This document shows, piece by piece, positions 1-12,078 of a stretch of DNA of 64,000 nucleotides (position 1 is its first letter; each line of letters begins with the position of its first letter). This DNA comes from Stictocephala bisonia. Its lineage: Eukaryota > Arthropoda > Insecta > Hemiptera > Membracidae. The notes below the pieces were generated by a model. The model did not search any database and was not told where the DNA came from. It worked only from the letters and a program-made list of their open reading frames with translations. The stretch spans positions 53,270 to 117,269 of the forward strand of contig JAQJVL010002167.1 in assembly GCA_035578905.1 (NCBI GenBank). Direction: 5' to 3'. The position numbers and the translations under genes were made by a program.

Positions 1-255
1 CTGACGTAGGCATATGACTCACCTCGGACCTATTCATGTTCGAAGCTGCAATACGTACATAGTCAGCTGTTGGAACTATATTCTTGACCATACTTCTTCT
101 TTAAACTCTTCTTAATGGATATTTGAAATTGAAATTTATGAAAGGACTCAACATGACCTTGCTACTAAAAGATTAAAATAAAAAATTAAATCCACTGGAA
201 TGTTGTGTCATTTCATACATTTAAATTAAAATTGTATTTTTAATTTATTTATTAA

Positions 256-492
256 TTAAATTAAATTGTATTCTTGATACTCGTTTGTAAGCTTGTATAG
301 GCTAATGGTTGATGCACCGTTGTACCCCTGTCCACAACACTTTTGAATATCAATCCCCTTTTTATAAAAGAATTTGAAAACTGAATTTTCAAACCCTTCT
401 ATACTTTGGTCACCTATTGCGGTGGGTTGATTTTGTTCAGGCTGATCATAATGCTTCTCTGTCAGCGTGATGTACGTATCCGATCCACACAT
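256..492 (-). pseudogene. Fragment of a DUF4371/ZMYM1-like (hAT-related) transposase
   Basis: A 78-codon open stretch on the minus strand contains IQKCCGQGYNGAS, close to the (C/R)GQGYDGA motif of DUF4371-containing ZMYM1-like and hAT-type transposase proteins. The preceding residues (SIEGFENSVFKFFYKKGIDI) fit the segment that normally leads into this motif. Family members are several hundred residues long, so this is only a scrap. No zinc finger, hAT dimerisation domain or terminal repeats were found around it. The reading frame stops soon after the motif. It is almost certainly a dead transposon or domesticated-transposase remnant. The family call rests on one motif recognised by eye. Confidence 0.55.
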
Positions 493-1182
493 GTAACGAG
501 TGGCATTATCGTAATATCTCTGTGTTCTTCGTCACAGTTCTCGTTGTAGTCTTCTGTTATCCACCCACCAACCTTGGAGCTAATTCACCAGTCAATACAT
601 TGATCAAAATTAACAACTCATTGCCCGTGTTACTAATCTGTGTACTCACAATGAAGGGTTTAACTGACCCCTAAAATAGGTTTGTGACTCTTATGACCAT
701 TTTTCAGTTGTTATCATTGTGGATATTGTGAGAGGGATTGTATCCTTTATTTATTTGTATAACTATTCGTTTCGTTTTTCTATTTCTTTTTGAAATATTC
801 GAATACTTTTTGTTAGTCTATATTTGTTGACTGCAATTCTATAACTGTTTTATCTACGCAATAACCACACTTCAGTCTACACTGTATTTTTGGACGTTTT
901 TAAACGAAATAAATTAATTAAATTTTGGAGTAAAAACGTTCACATTTCTTTCTACCTCAGCTGATCCAATGAACGAAAATGACTCATTGTAATCTCAATA
1001 AAATGATGTATCGTCATTGATTATAATCAATGTTACAACGTACTGTAAAGTGTTTATATTGTGTACTCCAAGTATCTTTCAGCCTGCGTAGTTGCTACCG
1101 ATTTATTATTACATTGATGTTACAATGTTATTGCCTACTCTATGTTATAAGGCGCCAAACAAAATACTCGTCGAATTGATTA
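493..1182. other. AT-rich spacer, nothing recognised
   Basis: No coding stretch, repeat array or terminal inverted repeat was recognised here. The sequence is low-complexity AT-rich DNA between the DUF4371 fragment and the TA-flanked transposon. Confidence 0.4.
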
Positions 1183-1211
1183 TACAGTGTGGAAGAAAAA
1201 TCCCGGAACAG

Positions 1212-2452
1212 ATTAATAATCATTGAACGGTTACAGATATAGCAAGAACACTTGGTACACTGTTGCTGCACCTATTAATAATCATTGAACGGTTACAGAT
1301 ATAGCAAGAACACTTGGTACACTGTTGCTGCACCTATTAATAATCATTGAACGGTTACAGATATAGCAAGAACACTTGGTACACTGTTGCTGCACCTATT
1401 AATAATCATTGAACGGTTACAGATATAGCAAGAACACTTGGTACACTATTACTGCACCTATTAATAATCATTGAACGGTTACAGATATAGCAAGAACACT
1501 TGGTACACTGTTGCTGCACCTATTAATAATCATTGAACGGTTACAGATATAGCAAGAACACTTGGTACACTGTTGCTGCACCTATTAATAATCATTGAAC
1601 GGTTAAAGATATAGCAAGAACACTTGGTACACTGTTGCTGCACCTATTAATAATCATTGAACGGTTACAGATATAGCAAAAACACTTGGTACACTGTTGC
1701 TGCACCTATTAATAATCATTGAACGGTTACAGATATAGCAAGAACACTTGGTACACTGTTGCTGCACCTATTAATAATCATTGAACGGTTACAGATATAG
1801 CAAGAACACTTGGTACACTGTTGCTGCACCTATTAATAATCATTGAACGGTTACAGATATAGCAAGAACACTTGGTACACTGTTGCTGCACCTATTAATA
1901 ATCATTGAACGGTTACAGATATAGCAAGAACACTTGGTACACTGTTGCTGCACCTATTAATAATCATTGAACGGTTACAGATATAGCAAGAACACTTGGT
2001 ACACTGTTGCTGCACCTATTAATAATCATTGAACGGTTACAGATATAGCAAGAACACTTGGTACACTGTTGCTGCACCTATTAATAATCATTGAACGGTT
2101 ACAGATATAGCAAGAACACTTGGTACACTGTTGCTGCACCTATTAATAATCATTGAACGGTTACAGATATAGCAAGAACACCTTGGTACACTGTTGCTGC
2201 ACCTATTAATAATCATTGAACGGTTACAGATATAGCAAGAACACTTGGTACACTGTTGCTGCACCTATTAATAATCATTGAACGGTTACAGATATAGCAA
2301 GAACACTTGGTACACTGTTGCTGCACCTATTAATAATCATTGAACGGTTACAGATATAGCAAGAACACTTGGTACACTGTTGCTGCACCTATTAATAATC
2401 ATTGAACGGTTACAGATATAGCAAGAACACTTGGTACACTGTTGCTGCACCT
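1212..2452. repeat. 62-bp tandem array, 20 copies, expanded from a transposon TIR
   Basis: The unit starts ATTAATAATCATTGAACGG and ends GTTGCTGCACCT. It repeats with an exact 62-bp period (1212, 1274, ...) for 20 units plus one inserted base near 2178. Copies are almost identical, with isolated single-base differences near 1448, 1606 and 1680. A single diverged copy sits in the opposite arm of the host element, so the array arose by amplification of subterminal TIR sequence. Confidence 0.95.
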
Positions 2453-2498
2453 ATTAATCTGCATTTTTTGGTAACTGCCAATTTTTCTGTCATATCAG

Positions 2499-3387
2499 CA
2501 CGGCCGGATTTAGCAATTGGGCGCCCCTAGGCCCAATAATTTTTCCGCCCCATAGTCTGATTAAAGTTAATTTCCTAAAAACCTTTATTAATAAATTATG
2601 TAAGGTATATATGTTAAATGCTTAAACACCACTCCACGATGGAATTTTATTATTAAAATTTTTTAAGGAATTTACTTGGTTCTGGGCTTAACAAAATACC
2701 GTTAAAGTATTTAAAAAATATTGGTTAATAACTTTAGTTTTTTTTTTAATTTTTTTAATTTGAGCAAATAAATAAAAAAACTTAAAGTCAAAGATTTGTA
2801 TTTTTTTAAAATGATTTTAAACAAAATATTGGAAATTTGCAGGGAAAGCGTAAAAACGTATTTATATTGATATTTAATATTGAGGGATGAACGATAAACG
2901 TTCCGTTTCGCGGAGGAATTTGAGGTTATATTAGCACGGAGATAATGAATCGGAAAATCGGAAGAATGAGGACAGCCAGAGCCACGAGAAATCACAGAAC
3001 AATATGTAGTTAGTTATTTGGCGTCACTAAGATGGTCACCCTCCTCTATAAGAGGAACATGGGAGTTACATAGGGCTGGCAGTGGCAATACGATGCGTAC
3101 CGTTCGACATCCTTACAGCCAGTTTTCTCGTGTTTGAAATCAATCTTGTAACGAAGTTGATGCATAATGTTGAAAAATAGTTTAACTTTACCAACAATTA
3201 TTTGTTCCAATGAACTTAAAAATCAGAATTCTTTATTAGTCTGATTGTTTTTAATCAATCCAAAAAGTATGTTAAGTTATGTTTATTTATTTTTATTTCT
3301 AGATATTTTTTCTCTCGGCCGTGCACCTCCTGGGAGTTTGCGCCCTTAGGCCTAGGACTACAGGGCCTATTGGGAAATACGGCCCTG
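2499..3387. mobile_element. Nested non-autonomous hAT-like element with 8-bp target site duplication
   Basis: The left end CACGGCCGGATTT and right end AAATACGGCCCTG are inverted repeats with two mismatches. Related GC-rich inverted segments lie just inside (GGGCGCCCCTAGGCCC on the left, GCGCCCTTAGGCCTAGG on the right). The flanks CATATCAG (2491-2498) and TATATCAG (3388-3395) form an 8-bp duplication with one difference, as expected for hAT. The insert interrupts the left arm of the palindromic element around it, so it is younger. The 889-bp interior is AT-rich. It contains a 94-codon open stretch on the minus strand (2711-2995) with no recognisable domain, so I treat it as non-coding. Confidence 0.75.
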
Positions 3388-3936
3388 TATATCAGCGAGA
3401 TGGTCAGAAGAAACTCTACAAGGAGTCAGAAGAAAATCTTAAATGAGAGCATAGGTCAATCTGTGCTAGACAACCCATTTAAAATGATCTACATCTTGAC
3501 CTATGCTATTTTTAATAATTTTGTTGACTCCTTGTGAACCGTCATCAATTGGAAGTGAAGACTCACTAACGATCGTAAAAAAATATTTCTTAAGTCCAGT
3601 AGCCATTTACAAAGTTTGACTTTCCCAACTAGGGCTAAGAAAAGACTAATAAACCGACTAAAACAGGACTGTCATTACATATTTTTAACATTTTAAACCA
3701 GCACCATTTTTTAATCAGCTATAGACCTTTAATGTGATGTACTACTTGACCTATGCTCTCATTTAAGACTTTCTTTTGGCTCCTTGCGGGTACCCCTGAT
3801 ATGACAGAAAAATGGTAGTTAGGCCTACATAAAAAATATATTAATAGGTGCAGTATTGATGTGTCAAGTTTTATTGCTTTATCTGTAATCGTTCAGAAAT
3901 TAAAAATCTGTTCCGGGACTTTTCTTCCACACTGTA

Positions 3937-5381
3937 TATAAAATAAAAAAAACTATAATATACTCACCTATCACGAAATCTCTAGGACCAGTGAACAAGT
4001 TCTAATGGAATTTGGAGGGAGATAGTTTTTTTATTCTAAATAGATATGTTATATTAGCTATTTGACGAGTTACATTATGTAAATCATTACTAGCACCATG
4101 CTGTGAATGCAGTAAATTGTGTCCCGTAAACACTTACTTTACTAAACATCTAACTAACAATTAAAAATTAGCCTACTATAATATACCTTTTTTATGTCTT
4201 TGAATATATTGTTTTATTTAACTTTGTCCACAATATTCCTCTTTGATTCTCACAATATCCAGTCTTTATCTAACTAGGTATATCCAATCAACTTGAGCTT
4301 CTTTTATAACATGCAATTTCAAGGTTGTCACATCAAAGGCTGTATTCTATGGAAGAACCGATTGTAGGAGGGAACCGAAGTGGTTTTATCATGTCATGTT
4401 TGGCGCCAAAAAAGATGGCGCCAGTTCTTTTGAGGCGGCCAGTGACTCTCGAAGGAATGTCTTGCACAAAGGGAGCAGCTGGTCAGGTAATCAATCAGGC
4501 TGTGGAGTTTGATTGGCTGCCAGTGCCTGCATGATGTTCTTTACACCGCCGCTGTGCTCCCTGCTTCCCTAATTAATTATCCAGAGTTCGTCTCCATCCG
4601 TGGAGGTCACTCGGTGGTCTTTGCGCTCCCGAACTGTATTTGTATCATACCATTTATTTATCTTACAGTTGAATTGGCTAATATCAAAGGAAGACTTCAG
4701 TCAAAGGAAAAGTGGATAGGAGTTGTAAGAAGATTAATCAGTCAGTATTGAGAAGCGCAGGAGATCAGAGAAAAACATGTATAAGGAGGAAAAAAATGGC
4801 TAGTACATACAATGAAAAAAGAGTATTCCTTCAGGATAGGAATTGTGGAGGGAAAAAAGAGAGGAAGAAGGAGATGCCAATTTATGGACGATATAGAGAA
4901 TTGAAAAGGATTCTGTGACACAAAGAAGGTGGTGCAGGACAGGGGAACATAGACAAAATTAATATTTCATGAACATTTGCAGGAGGCAGAAATACCAATA
5001 ATGATGGTGAAGTGGCTTTAATTTCTGGATTCGGCAGTTTAAAATAACTGTGAGTATTTTTGTGTAGTTACACAACTCAAATTTAAGGTTGGATTTGTTT
5101 TTTTTTTTTTAATGAATATAAGTAGTTGCCTGAAAAATGTATTTAAATAAATTGTAGCCTACCGGTTTTCAAAGGTATCAATCTTTTACATTCTTGTAAC
5201 CTCTCACCCCCTATTTTTCTTCCATTTCACACTGGTTCTCACCCTCCCGCTCACTCAGCACTTACACTGCATTATATTACAATATAGGCCCTGTTCAAAA
5301 CTCTTTGCATATTATTTTTTGGCTCAATTTGGGAAAGATACATTAAAGTAGACCTAAGAGAAACTCTTTACATTACAGTGT
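3937..5381. other. Unassigned sequence, no supported gene
   Basis: This stretch contains short open frames (for example 4325-4534 and 4509-4751), but they resemble no protein family and show no convincing gene structure. No tandem repeat or TIR element was recognised. Confidence 0.4.
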
Positions 5382-5716
5382 ACGTACAGTGGTGATGATG
5401 ACCCATCTACCCACCCTTATACATACAGTAGTATCGACCCACCCTCCCAACCATACACTTAGAATGGTGATGACACACCCACCCAACCATACACTTAGAA
5501 TGGTGATGACACACCCACCCACCCATACACGTAGATTGGTGATGACACACCCACCCACCCATACACGTAGAATGGTGATGACACACCCACCCACCCATAC
5601 ACGTAGAATGGTGATGACACACCCACCCATCCATACACGTAGAATGGTGATGACACACCCACCCACCCATACACGTAGAATGGTGATGACACACCCACCC
5701 ACCCATACACGTAGAT
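5382..5716. repeat. 36-bp minisatellite, locus 1 (about 9 copies)
   Basis: The unit reads GGTGATGACACA followed by CCCACCCACCCATACACGTAG and AAT, with an exact 36-bp period in the centre and weaker units at the edges. Because 36 is a multiple of three and the unit lacks stops in several frames, overlapping frames on both strands stay open over most of it. These repeat-peptide frames are artefacts. The same core (CCCACCC..CCCATACACGTA) recurs near 17.4-18.2 kb and 37.1-37.4 kb. Confidence 0.95.
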
Positions 5717-7434
5717 TGATATGTAATAACCACCCATAAAAGTAATATTGAAAGGATGTAAAAGGTTTGGCTTAGTTATTTTAATCCTACATCTTTACAG
5801 ATTATATACAATTCGAAAGCAAGCCTTCACAGTAAGGGTAGAAGAGAATAAACATTTATTACAAGTCAACTGATCAATGATCACAGCGTTGAAAATACAG
5901 ATAACTAACTATACACAGATTGCTCATGGTATAGGAAAAACTTCCCATTGTCATTTAGAACAACACATCCTACATTTTATAGGTCCTTGCGTGTGGCACG
6001 ATCTGACAATCACGCTCAGTCTACAAATACTCGACACGCTGTAAAGTGGACAGTGCACAAACTATAGAAAATTGCGTGACATTGATTAGAATGGAGTCGA
6101 GCAATCTGTATTTAGTTTAACTGTGATTGAAACTAATAAAGCATTTGCTTGATGCATGTTTATAAAGTTATCTATAATGATAAAGCTCATAAGCAAAATG
6201 AATTTGAATGCATAAACACTTTTGCGTGGTAGAAAGCATATGCAGTGGTTTTTCAATAACTGTAACCCTTATTTTTAGTTCTATATTTAAAACTATATTT
6301 CATTATTTATTTATTTATTATTATTGAAATAAATACATATATTTTATTATGATTAAAAAGCATCGATATTTATTCTAAAAATGGTTCACAAGCAAGAACG
6401 TTTATTATCTTTGAAACGTGCATCAATGAGCATTGCCAAAATCCTGACGAAAAGCTTTCCCTAATCCAGGACAGTTCAATCTTCAAGTCACGATACGAGT
6501 CCTGCAAGGCTTTGTCGATAAGCAAAGTGCCTGGTTGCCACATAAGGGGCGTGGTCACAATAACCTTTGAGGACTTTCACGTTACGTGTCCTGGCGAGGT
6601 CCCAGGACACGCCGATCTCTGTGTTTCCGATTAACAGCTATCAAGCCGTCCGTCATCGAAGTTAGCGATAAAGGCACCATGTGTGACGTTAGCCATCCTT
6701 AACACACGGGAATAAGAAGAACAAAAGTAAAAGGTTGGAGTAAACATTCATATTGCAGATATGTCTTTATATGTTTACTTTTCATCTTAATTTTTAAAGG
6801 TCTGTTTAAATTCATTGATTTTATTTGAATGAATGACTGTTATTTCCGTTAATATGGTGGTTGAATCTTCAATCAATCATAGTTTAGTCTTAGTTATTTT
6901 GTAATGTAAATATGATATTTCTTCCATGTCAAGGTATAAGGTCAAAGATTTAAAGATCCTATTGCAGAATCGGTATTGTTTAATAAAATAAATAAGAATT
7001 TTATAGATTGTTAGTTACTTATTTTAACCGGTTAAAATTAAGGACAATGTTTATTGAAACAATAGACTTATTGATTGCTACATTTGAACATTTTTCTTAA
7101 TTCAGTTCCACATGGCTGATGGTAATAATGATTACTGATTAATATCTGGTCTGACCATTTAGGCTTTTTCTTCCACTAAAAATGAAGACATCTTATTTTC
7201 CATGTTTTACGTCTTTATGACAGTAGGCTACATTATAGCTTGTAATGTTTTTGGTTTGTTATAAACATTATTTTTTCTTATTATTATTCGATTGGATATA
7301 TTAATTTTTTTAAAAGACTCGTAAAACATGAGACTACATCTAAACAAGGCGTTGTCTTATAAAATTAATAGTTTCTTAATTAATCGGCATATTGTGTTGG
7401 TTGAAATACAAGCGAGGTAACGCCACAAAGTACA
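5717..7434. other. AT-rich spacer with one small perfect hairpin
   Basis: No gene or repeat array was recognised. At 6586-6610 the sequence GTGTCCTGG-CGAGGTC-CCAGGACAC forms a perfect 9-bp stem with a 7-base loop in a locally GC-richer patch (6540-6690). A 62-codon open stretch at 6370-6558 on the minus strand has no recognisable domain. Confidence 0.4.
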
Positions 7435-7525
7435 TATTTACTTTGTTTATTATTATTTTTGAACTCACCAGCTCACATTGGCTTGCAGGCCTGTGCGTGG
7501 AGTTTACGAAACGAGTGAAATGCCA
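7435..7525 (-). mobile_element. Fragment of SINE family A (3' half)
   Basis: On the minus strand the sequence contains CACAGGCCTGC, then CCAATGTGAGCTGGTGAGT, then an A-rich tail with AATAATAATAAAC. It matches in order the 3' half and tail of the tRNA-like SINE at 58541-58700 and the fragment near 62800. The promoter half is not recognisable here. Confidence 0.5.
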
Positions 7526-7554
7526 CCAACCGTGGACTTTGGACCTTGCACTCG

Positions 7555-8392
7555 GCAGTAACTGAGCCGCTGCGTCGCCTGGCTCATGTAAGTAACTGAG
7601 CCGCCACGTCGTCTGGCTCATGTAACTGATCCGCTACGTAGTCTTGCTCATGTAACTAACTGAGCCGTCACGTCGTCTGCATCATGAAAGTAACCAAGCC
7701 GTGTTTGGCTCATGTAATTTAACGGACCGCCATGTCGCCTGGCTCATGTAAGTAACTGAGCCGCCACGTCGTCTGGCTCATGTAATTAATCCTCTACGTA
7801 GTCTGGCTCATGTAGCCTAAGTAACTAAGCCGCCACGTCGTTTGACTCATGTAAGTAACTGAGCCGCCATGTCATCTGACCCATTTAAGTAACTGAGCCA
7901 GCATGTCGTCTGGATCATGTAAGTAACTGAGCCGTCACGTCATCTGGATCATGTAACTAACTGAGCCGTCACGTCGTCTGGATCATGTAACTAACTGAGC
8001 CGTCACGTCGTCTGGATCATATAAGTAACTGAGCTGCCACGTCGTTTGACTCATGTAAGTAACTGAGCCGCCACGTCATCTGACCCATTTAAGTAACTGA
8101 GCCAGCATGTCGTCTGGATCATGTAACTAACTGAGCCGTCACGTCGTCTGGATTATGTAAGTAACTAAGCCGCCACGTTGTTTGGCTCATGTAAGTAAAT
8201 GGACCGCCATGTCGACTGGCTCATGTAAGTAATCCTCTATGTAGTCTGGCTCATGTAGCCTAAGTAACTGAGCCGCCACGTCATTTGACTCATGTAAGTA
8301 ACTGAGCCGCCACGTCATCTGGCCCATTTAAGTAACTGAGCCAGCATGTCGTCTGGATCTTGTAAGTAACTGAGCCGCCACGTCGTCTCATG
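7555..8392. repeat. Degenerate ~34-bp tandem array (about 25 copies)
   Basis: The unit approximates CTCATGTAAGTAACTGAGCC followed by GCCACGTCGTCTGG. Copies vary in length (GTAACTAAC versus GTAAGTAAC, occasional GTAGCCTAAG) and in base content. Longer blocks are themselves repeated: the segment with AATCCTCTACGTAGTCTGG near 7787 recurs near 8232. This shows older higher-order duplication. Confidence 0.9.
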
Positions 8393-8737
8393 GAAGTAAA
8401 AAGTGACCAAAACATAGCGATCGATTTCAGTGAACCAAATTTATCATATTCACCCCAGAAGGACTCATATAAGATAATCGCCGATTAAATCCGTATGGTC
8501 TGAGGGTGGCAAATGCGATTCACCGAAATCTATCATTGTAATATTTTTACCTTTTTGTATTTATTTTGTACTTAATTTGTGTTGTGTGATGTTCTCTTAA
8601 CTCTAATATATACAATAAAAAAAGCATATGAACCAATGTTTTCTAACTAGAGCTGAATAGTAAATCATCTATAAATAACATTTTTAATTGCTAACTCATT
8701 TTGATAATTCATATGATTTGCGTGTGAAATATAAAAG
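8393..8737. other. Spacer, nothing recognised
   Basis: AT-rich sequence without a recognised coding region or repeat. Confidence 0.35.
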
Positions 8738-9133
8738 ACTAGCTGTACCCGCCCGCTTCGCCGGTCATGATATTGAGTTTGATTATATAATCGAAATGTG
8801 CAGCAAGCTTTCAGTTTATACCGTGTCCAAAATTTATATCCTCTTTAGAACAGCTCTTGTTATATATGATTGACTACTGTAATCAATTATTTTTCATTTT
8901 CAAAGTTTAGCCTAACGCAATTTTATTCACTTTGTCTTTATTTAACAGCTGTTAATCAAATAAATAAATCAATTAATATAGCTCCATAAAAATACCGTGG
9001 GAATTTTAGAGAGCAGTGGGACGGAGTTCTGTGGTCGGAGAGGAATATCCTTTCTTAGTGAGCCTCTACTCATAGTAGGGGCCAAGATATATACAAAATT
9101 TCAAGTCAATTGGACGAATATTTTTGGAGAAAT

Positions 9134-9176
<43 letters not shown>
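8738..9176 (+). mobile_element. Interspersed element ending in (TA)n, of a type common in arthropod genomes
   Basis: It starts ACTAGCTGTACCCGCCCGCT, followed by TCGCCGG. It ends with TTTCAAGTCAATTGGACGAA, TTTTTGGAGAAAT and then a TA microsatellite (about 9142-9175). This start, the AAGTCAATTGGACGAATA phrase and the simple-repeat tail are familiar from a widespread class of short interspersed repeats in insect genomes. I recognise the pattern from general knowledge and cannot name a family. The 61-codon open frames inside are not supported as genes. Confidence 0.4.
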
Positions 9177-9181
<5 letters not shown>

Positions 9182-9184
9182 ATA

Positions 9185-11015
9185 TAATATTGTAATCTTG
9201 CTATTTAAATCAGACTTTTCTTGTAGTTTACAAACTTTGATTGTCTAACAAAATCTGAAAGTCTACTTTTAGAGGTCGTAAAGTACGGTAATTGACTAAA
9301 TCAATGAAATGTGGTTCTCACCTTGTTTAGCCAGGTCCGATGAACTGGCTATACATGTGTTAAAATTAAATTTAATATTTTCCGATTGAAATCAATTTGT
9401 TCTCTTAGATAAAAAAGTTTCAAAGTCTAGACAAATCTATAAGTTTACTTTTAGAGGGCACAAATCACTGTAGTTAACTCTGAATCAGAGTGAAAAATGT
9501 CAGAGTTTCTCTCCTGTGAACTGGCTATGCATTTGGTTAAATTAAATGGTAAATTTTCCGATTAAAATTAGTTTGTTCTCTTAGATAAAAAAGTTTCAAA
9601 GTCTAGAAAAATCTGTAAGTCTACTTTTAGAAGGCACAAAGTACTATATTTGACTCTGAATCAATAAAATATTGTTTCTCGCCATGTCCTATGATCTGGC
9701 TAAGCATGCTTTAAAACTAAATTGTTAATTTTCCGATTGAAAACATTTTGTTTTCCTAGATAACAAAGTTTCATAGTCTAGAAAAATCTGTAAGTCTACT
9801 TTTAGAGGTCGTAAATTAACCAATTTGATTTACATGCACAAATTGAAAATCCAGCTCTACTTAAGGATGAAGGAGGTGAGATAGAACTAAAAGTCATAGC
9901 ACCAAAGTTGTAGATAGTCTCAAATCAGGCACAGGAAATGGTGTTAGTTTTGCTGTAGAACCGTTCATTTAGCCGCTACGGTCCAATTAGAGAAACGCTG
10001 TTTTTGGCATTTAACATTTGTGTTACTAAAAAGGCTGCCATATTCGATTTACTAACAATTTTTCAAAATCCCTTCTTATTGCACATCTACAACATAAGAT
10101 TTTTGACTCTAAAAAATTTCAGCCTCGTAGGCTTAGTACTTTTTTAGTTACAGCGATGAGTGAGTTAGTGGTATTTGCCCGATATAGGTATAGATAGATA
10201 GTAATTGGCTAATAACACCAATATACGTTTTACAATGTCCAATCAGTGTAACAGAAATTTAAAAATAGTATCAGCATGAATGCTCCGATATGTATATTAT
10301 ATAATATAAATTTACAATATGTTTAAATATTAAATTTAAAATTTTTCGATTGAAATCAGTTTGTTCTCTTAATTAAAAAGTTTCAAAGTCTAGAAAAATC
10401 TATAAGTCTACTTTTAGGGGGCACAAAGTACTATATTTGACTCGGAATCAATAAAATGTTGTGTTTCTCGACAGGTTTAAGCCATGTCCTATTATGGCTA
10501 TGCATTCTTTAAAACTTAATTTTTAATTTTCCAATTGAAAACAGTTTGTTCCCCTAGTTTACAAAGTTTCATAGTCTAGAAAAATCTATAAGTAATTTAA
10601 GAGGGCGCAAAGTACGGCAGTTGACTCTGAATCAGTAAAATATCGTGTTTCTAACCATGTTTAGCCATGTCCTATGACCTGGCTATAAATGTGGTTAGAT
10701 TAAATTGTATATTTTCCCATCGAATACAGTATGATCTCCTAGATAAATGTTTAAAATTTGTGTTACTGAAAAGGCTGCCATCTTCGATTTACTAACAATT
10801 TTTAAAAATTCCTTCTTATTGCACATATACAACATAAGACTTTTGACTCTTAAAAATTTCAGCCTCGTAGGCTTAGTACTTTTTTCGTTACAGCGATGAG
10901 TCAGTGGTATTTGCCTTTTATAGGTATAGATAGATAGTAATTGGCTAATAACACCAATATACGTTTTACAATGTCCAATCAGTGGAACAGAAATTTAAAA
11001 ATATTATCAGCATGA
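9185..11015. repeat. Diverged ~175-bp repeats with a ~740-bp duplication
   Basis: A segment containing TCTAGAAAAATCTGTAAGTC, then TACTTTTAGAGG, recurs near 9250, 9427, 9603, 9777, 10389 and 10575, spaced about 175-186 bp. Between the two groups, the block containing AGGCTGCCAT, AGCCTCGTAGGCTTAGTACT and TATAGATAGATAGTAATTGG (about 10011-10300) is repeated at 10751-11027 with an offset of 740 bp. Copies are clearly diverged, so this is an old array or a decayed complex repeat. No protein coding was recognised. Confidence 0.75.
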
Positions 11016-12078
11016 ATGCTCCGTTATGCGGTCGAGAGGTCAGACCACCATGTGGCAGCTTCCATTCGTCTTCTTCGTCCATCAGGCGTTGCTCAACCTC
11101 TCGCCCCCGGAGATACCATCGTGCGGGCATGTGTTGATCTTGGTCTATTCATGAGCGCATTTTCAGCGCACTTGGAACGCACTGGTCAAGGCAAGCCGCT
11201 CCCTTTCGCCGCTGTGTTCTGTTTGGGACACACAACTTAACCTTTCTCCTCCCTCAAAATATTCATTCGACAGCCCTCCTGGCAACCGTTCAATTACCTT
11301 TCGCTCCTTTTCCGTCTCCGTTGTTTAAATTCGCTTTTGTAAAAAGTGACATGCCCATATGTTATGACACAACTTAGCTGTTACAATTAACACGTATTGT
11401 TGTAACAGCAACAGTTTATTGTGAATAAAATAGTCGTGAAGCTGATAAATAGTTGTTGATTTAATGATAGCGTAGGAACGTTTATTGAGCTCGCTCTAAC
11501 TAAAGCAGGGTCCAACTATTGTTGTACCATGCCTCATGTTGAAATGAAAGCCTCCCACGTCAAACCCCGCCCTTCCCTCTTTATACAACAAATTTAATGG
11601 AAAAAAGTGTTTCATAGAAAAAAGAGTTATGAATTTCTACTTCCACAAGAAATATAAGGTACTGTAACTTTTAAATTCTAATTTAGTAGGCAAAGAAGAA
11701 CTGGTAAGAGAAAAAGAAGTTAATCTGTTAGTGAGTCGGATGAGCATACTATTTCACTGGTTTCATGTCATAGCTTCGTATCTTATTTCCAACTGGTCCC
11801 ATAGCCCCTCCCTCCCCCACAGTTTGAGAACCCCTGAACTAAACCCCTAAAGTTTTGGTTTGGCCCAAGTCCGACATTTTATTAAAATCTTTATTTTCAT
11901 GCCATTTTGAATACATGGATCAATCACATTGGTTCATCAATCATATTCTAACTATCAATTCAAATAAATGTAGCCGCTTAAGTGTTCCATAGCTGAACAA
12001 AATATTCACCCACCTCACAATGGATAAAGACACATTTACTTATTTATTTAAAGAAATTATGGCAAAAAACCATTTGGA
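11016..12078. other. GC-richer patch then spacer; no supported gene
   Basis: Positions 11016-11240 are noticeably richer in G and C than the surroundings and hold a 74-codon open frame on the plus strand. It has no recognisable motif and starts inside the upstream repeat. It could be a degraded exon or TE piece; nothing in the sequence decides this. The remainder to 12078 shows nothing recognisable. Confidence 0.35.

Larger units (their letters stand above)
1185..3934. mobile_element. TA-flanked palindromic non-autonomous DNA transposon (Tc1/mariner-like), internally expanded
   Basis: The left end begins CAGTGTGGAAGAAAAATCCC and the right end is its reverse complement with one change; both are flanked by TA. 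The inverted arms match beyond the ends: the 62-bp segment next to the left terminus has one diverged counterpart in the right arm (about 3850-3915). The block around 2470-2498 (GGTAACTGCC..TTTTTCTGTC) pairs with 3796-3826, and ATGAGAGCATAGGTCAA near 3443-3460 pairs with 3738-3760. The element was therefore a long palindromic MITE. Subtracting the tandem array and the nested hAT-like insert leaves roughly 670 bp. No transposase is encoded. TA target sites suggest Tc1/mariner mobilisation, but the superfamily is inferred only from the TA flanks. Confidence 0.75.

Noticed and set aside
4325..4918. Three overlapping plus-strand open frames considered as a small host gene
   Set aside because: Different frames with no shared domain, no splice pattern and low-complexity basic peptides; nothing supports coding.
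5389..5739. Open frames with THPPTHTRRMVM-type peptide repeats on both strands
   Set aside because: The 36-bp period is a multiple of three, so stop-free frames are inevitable. Frames on opposite strands cannot all be genes.
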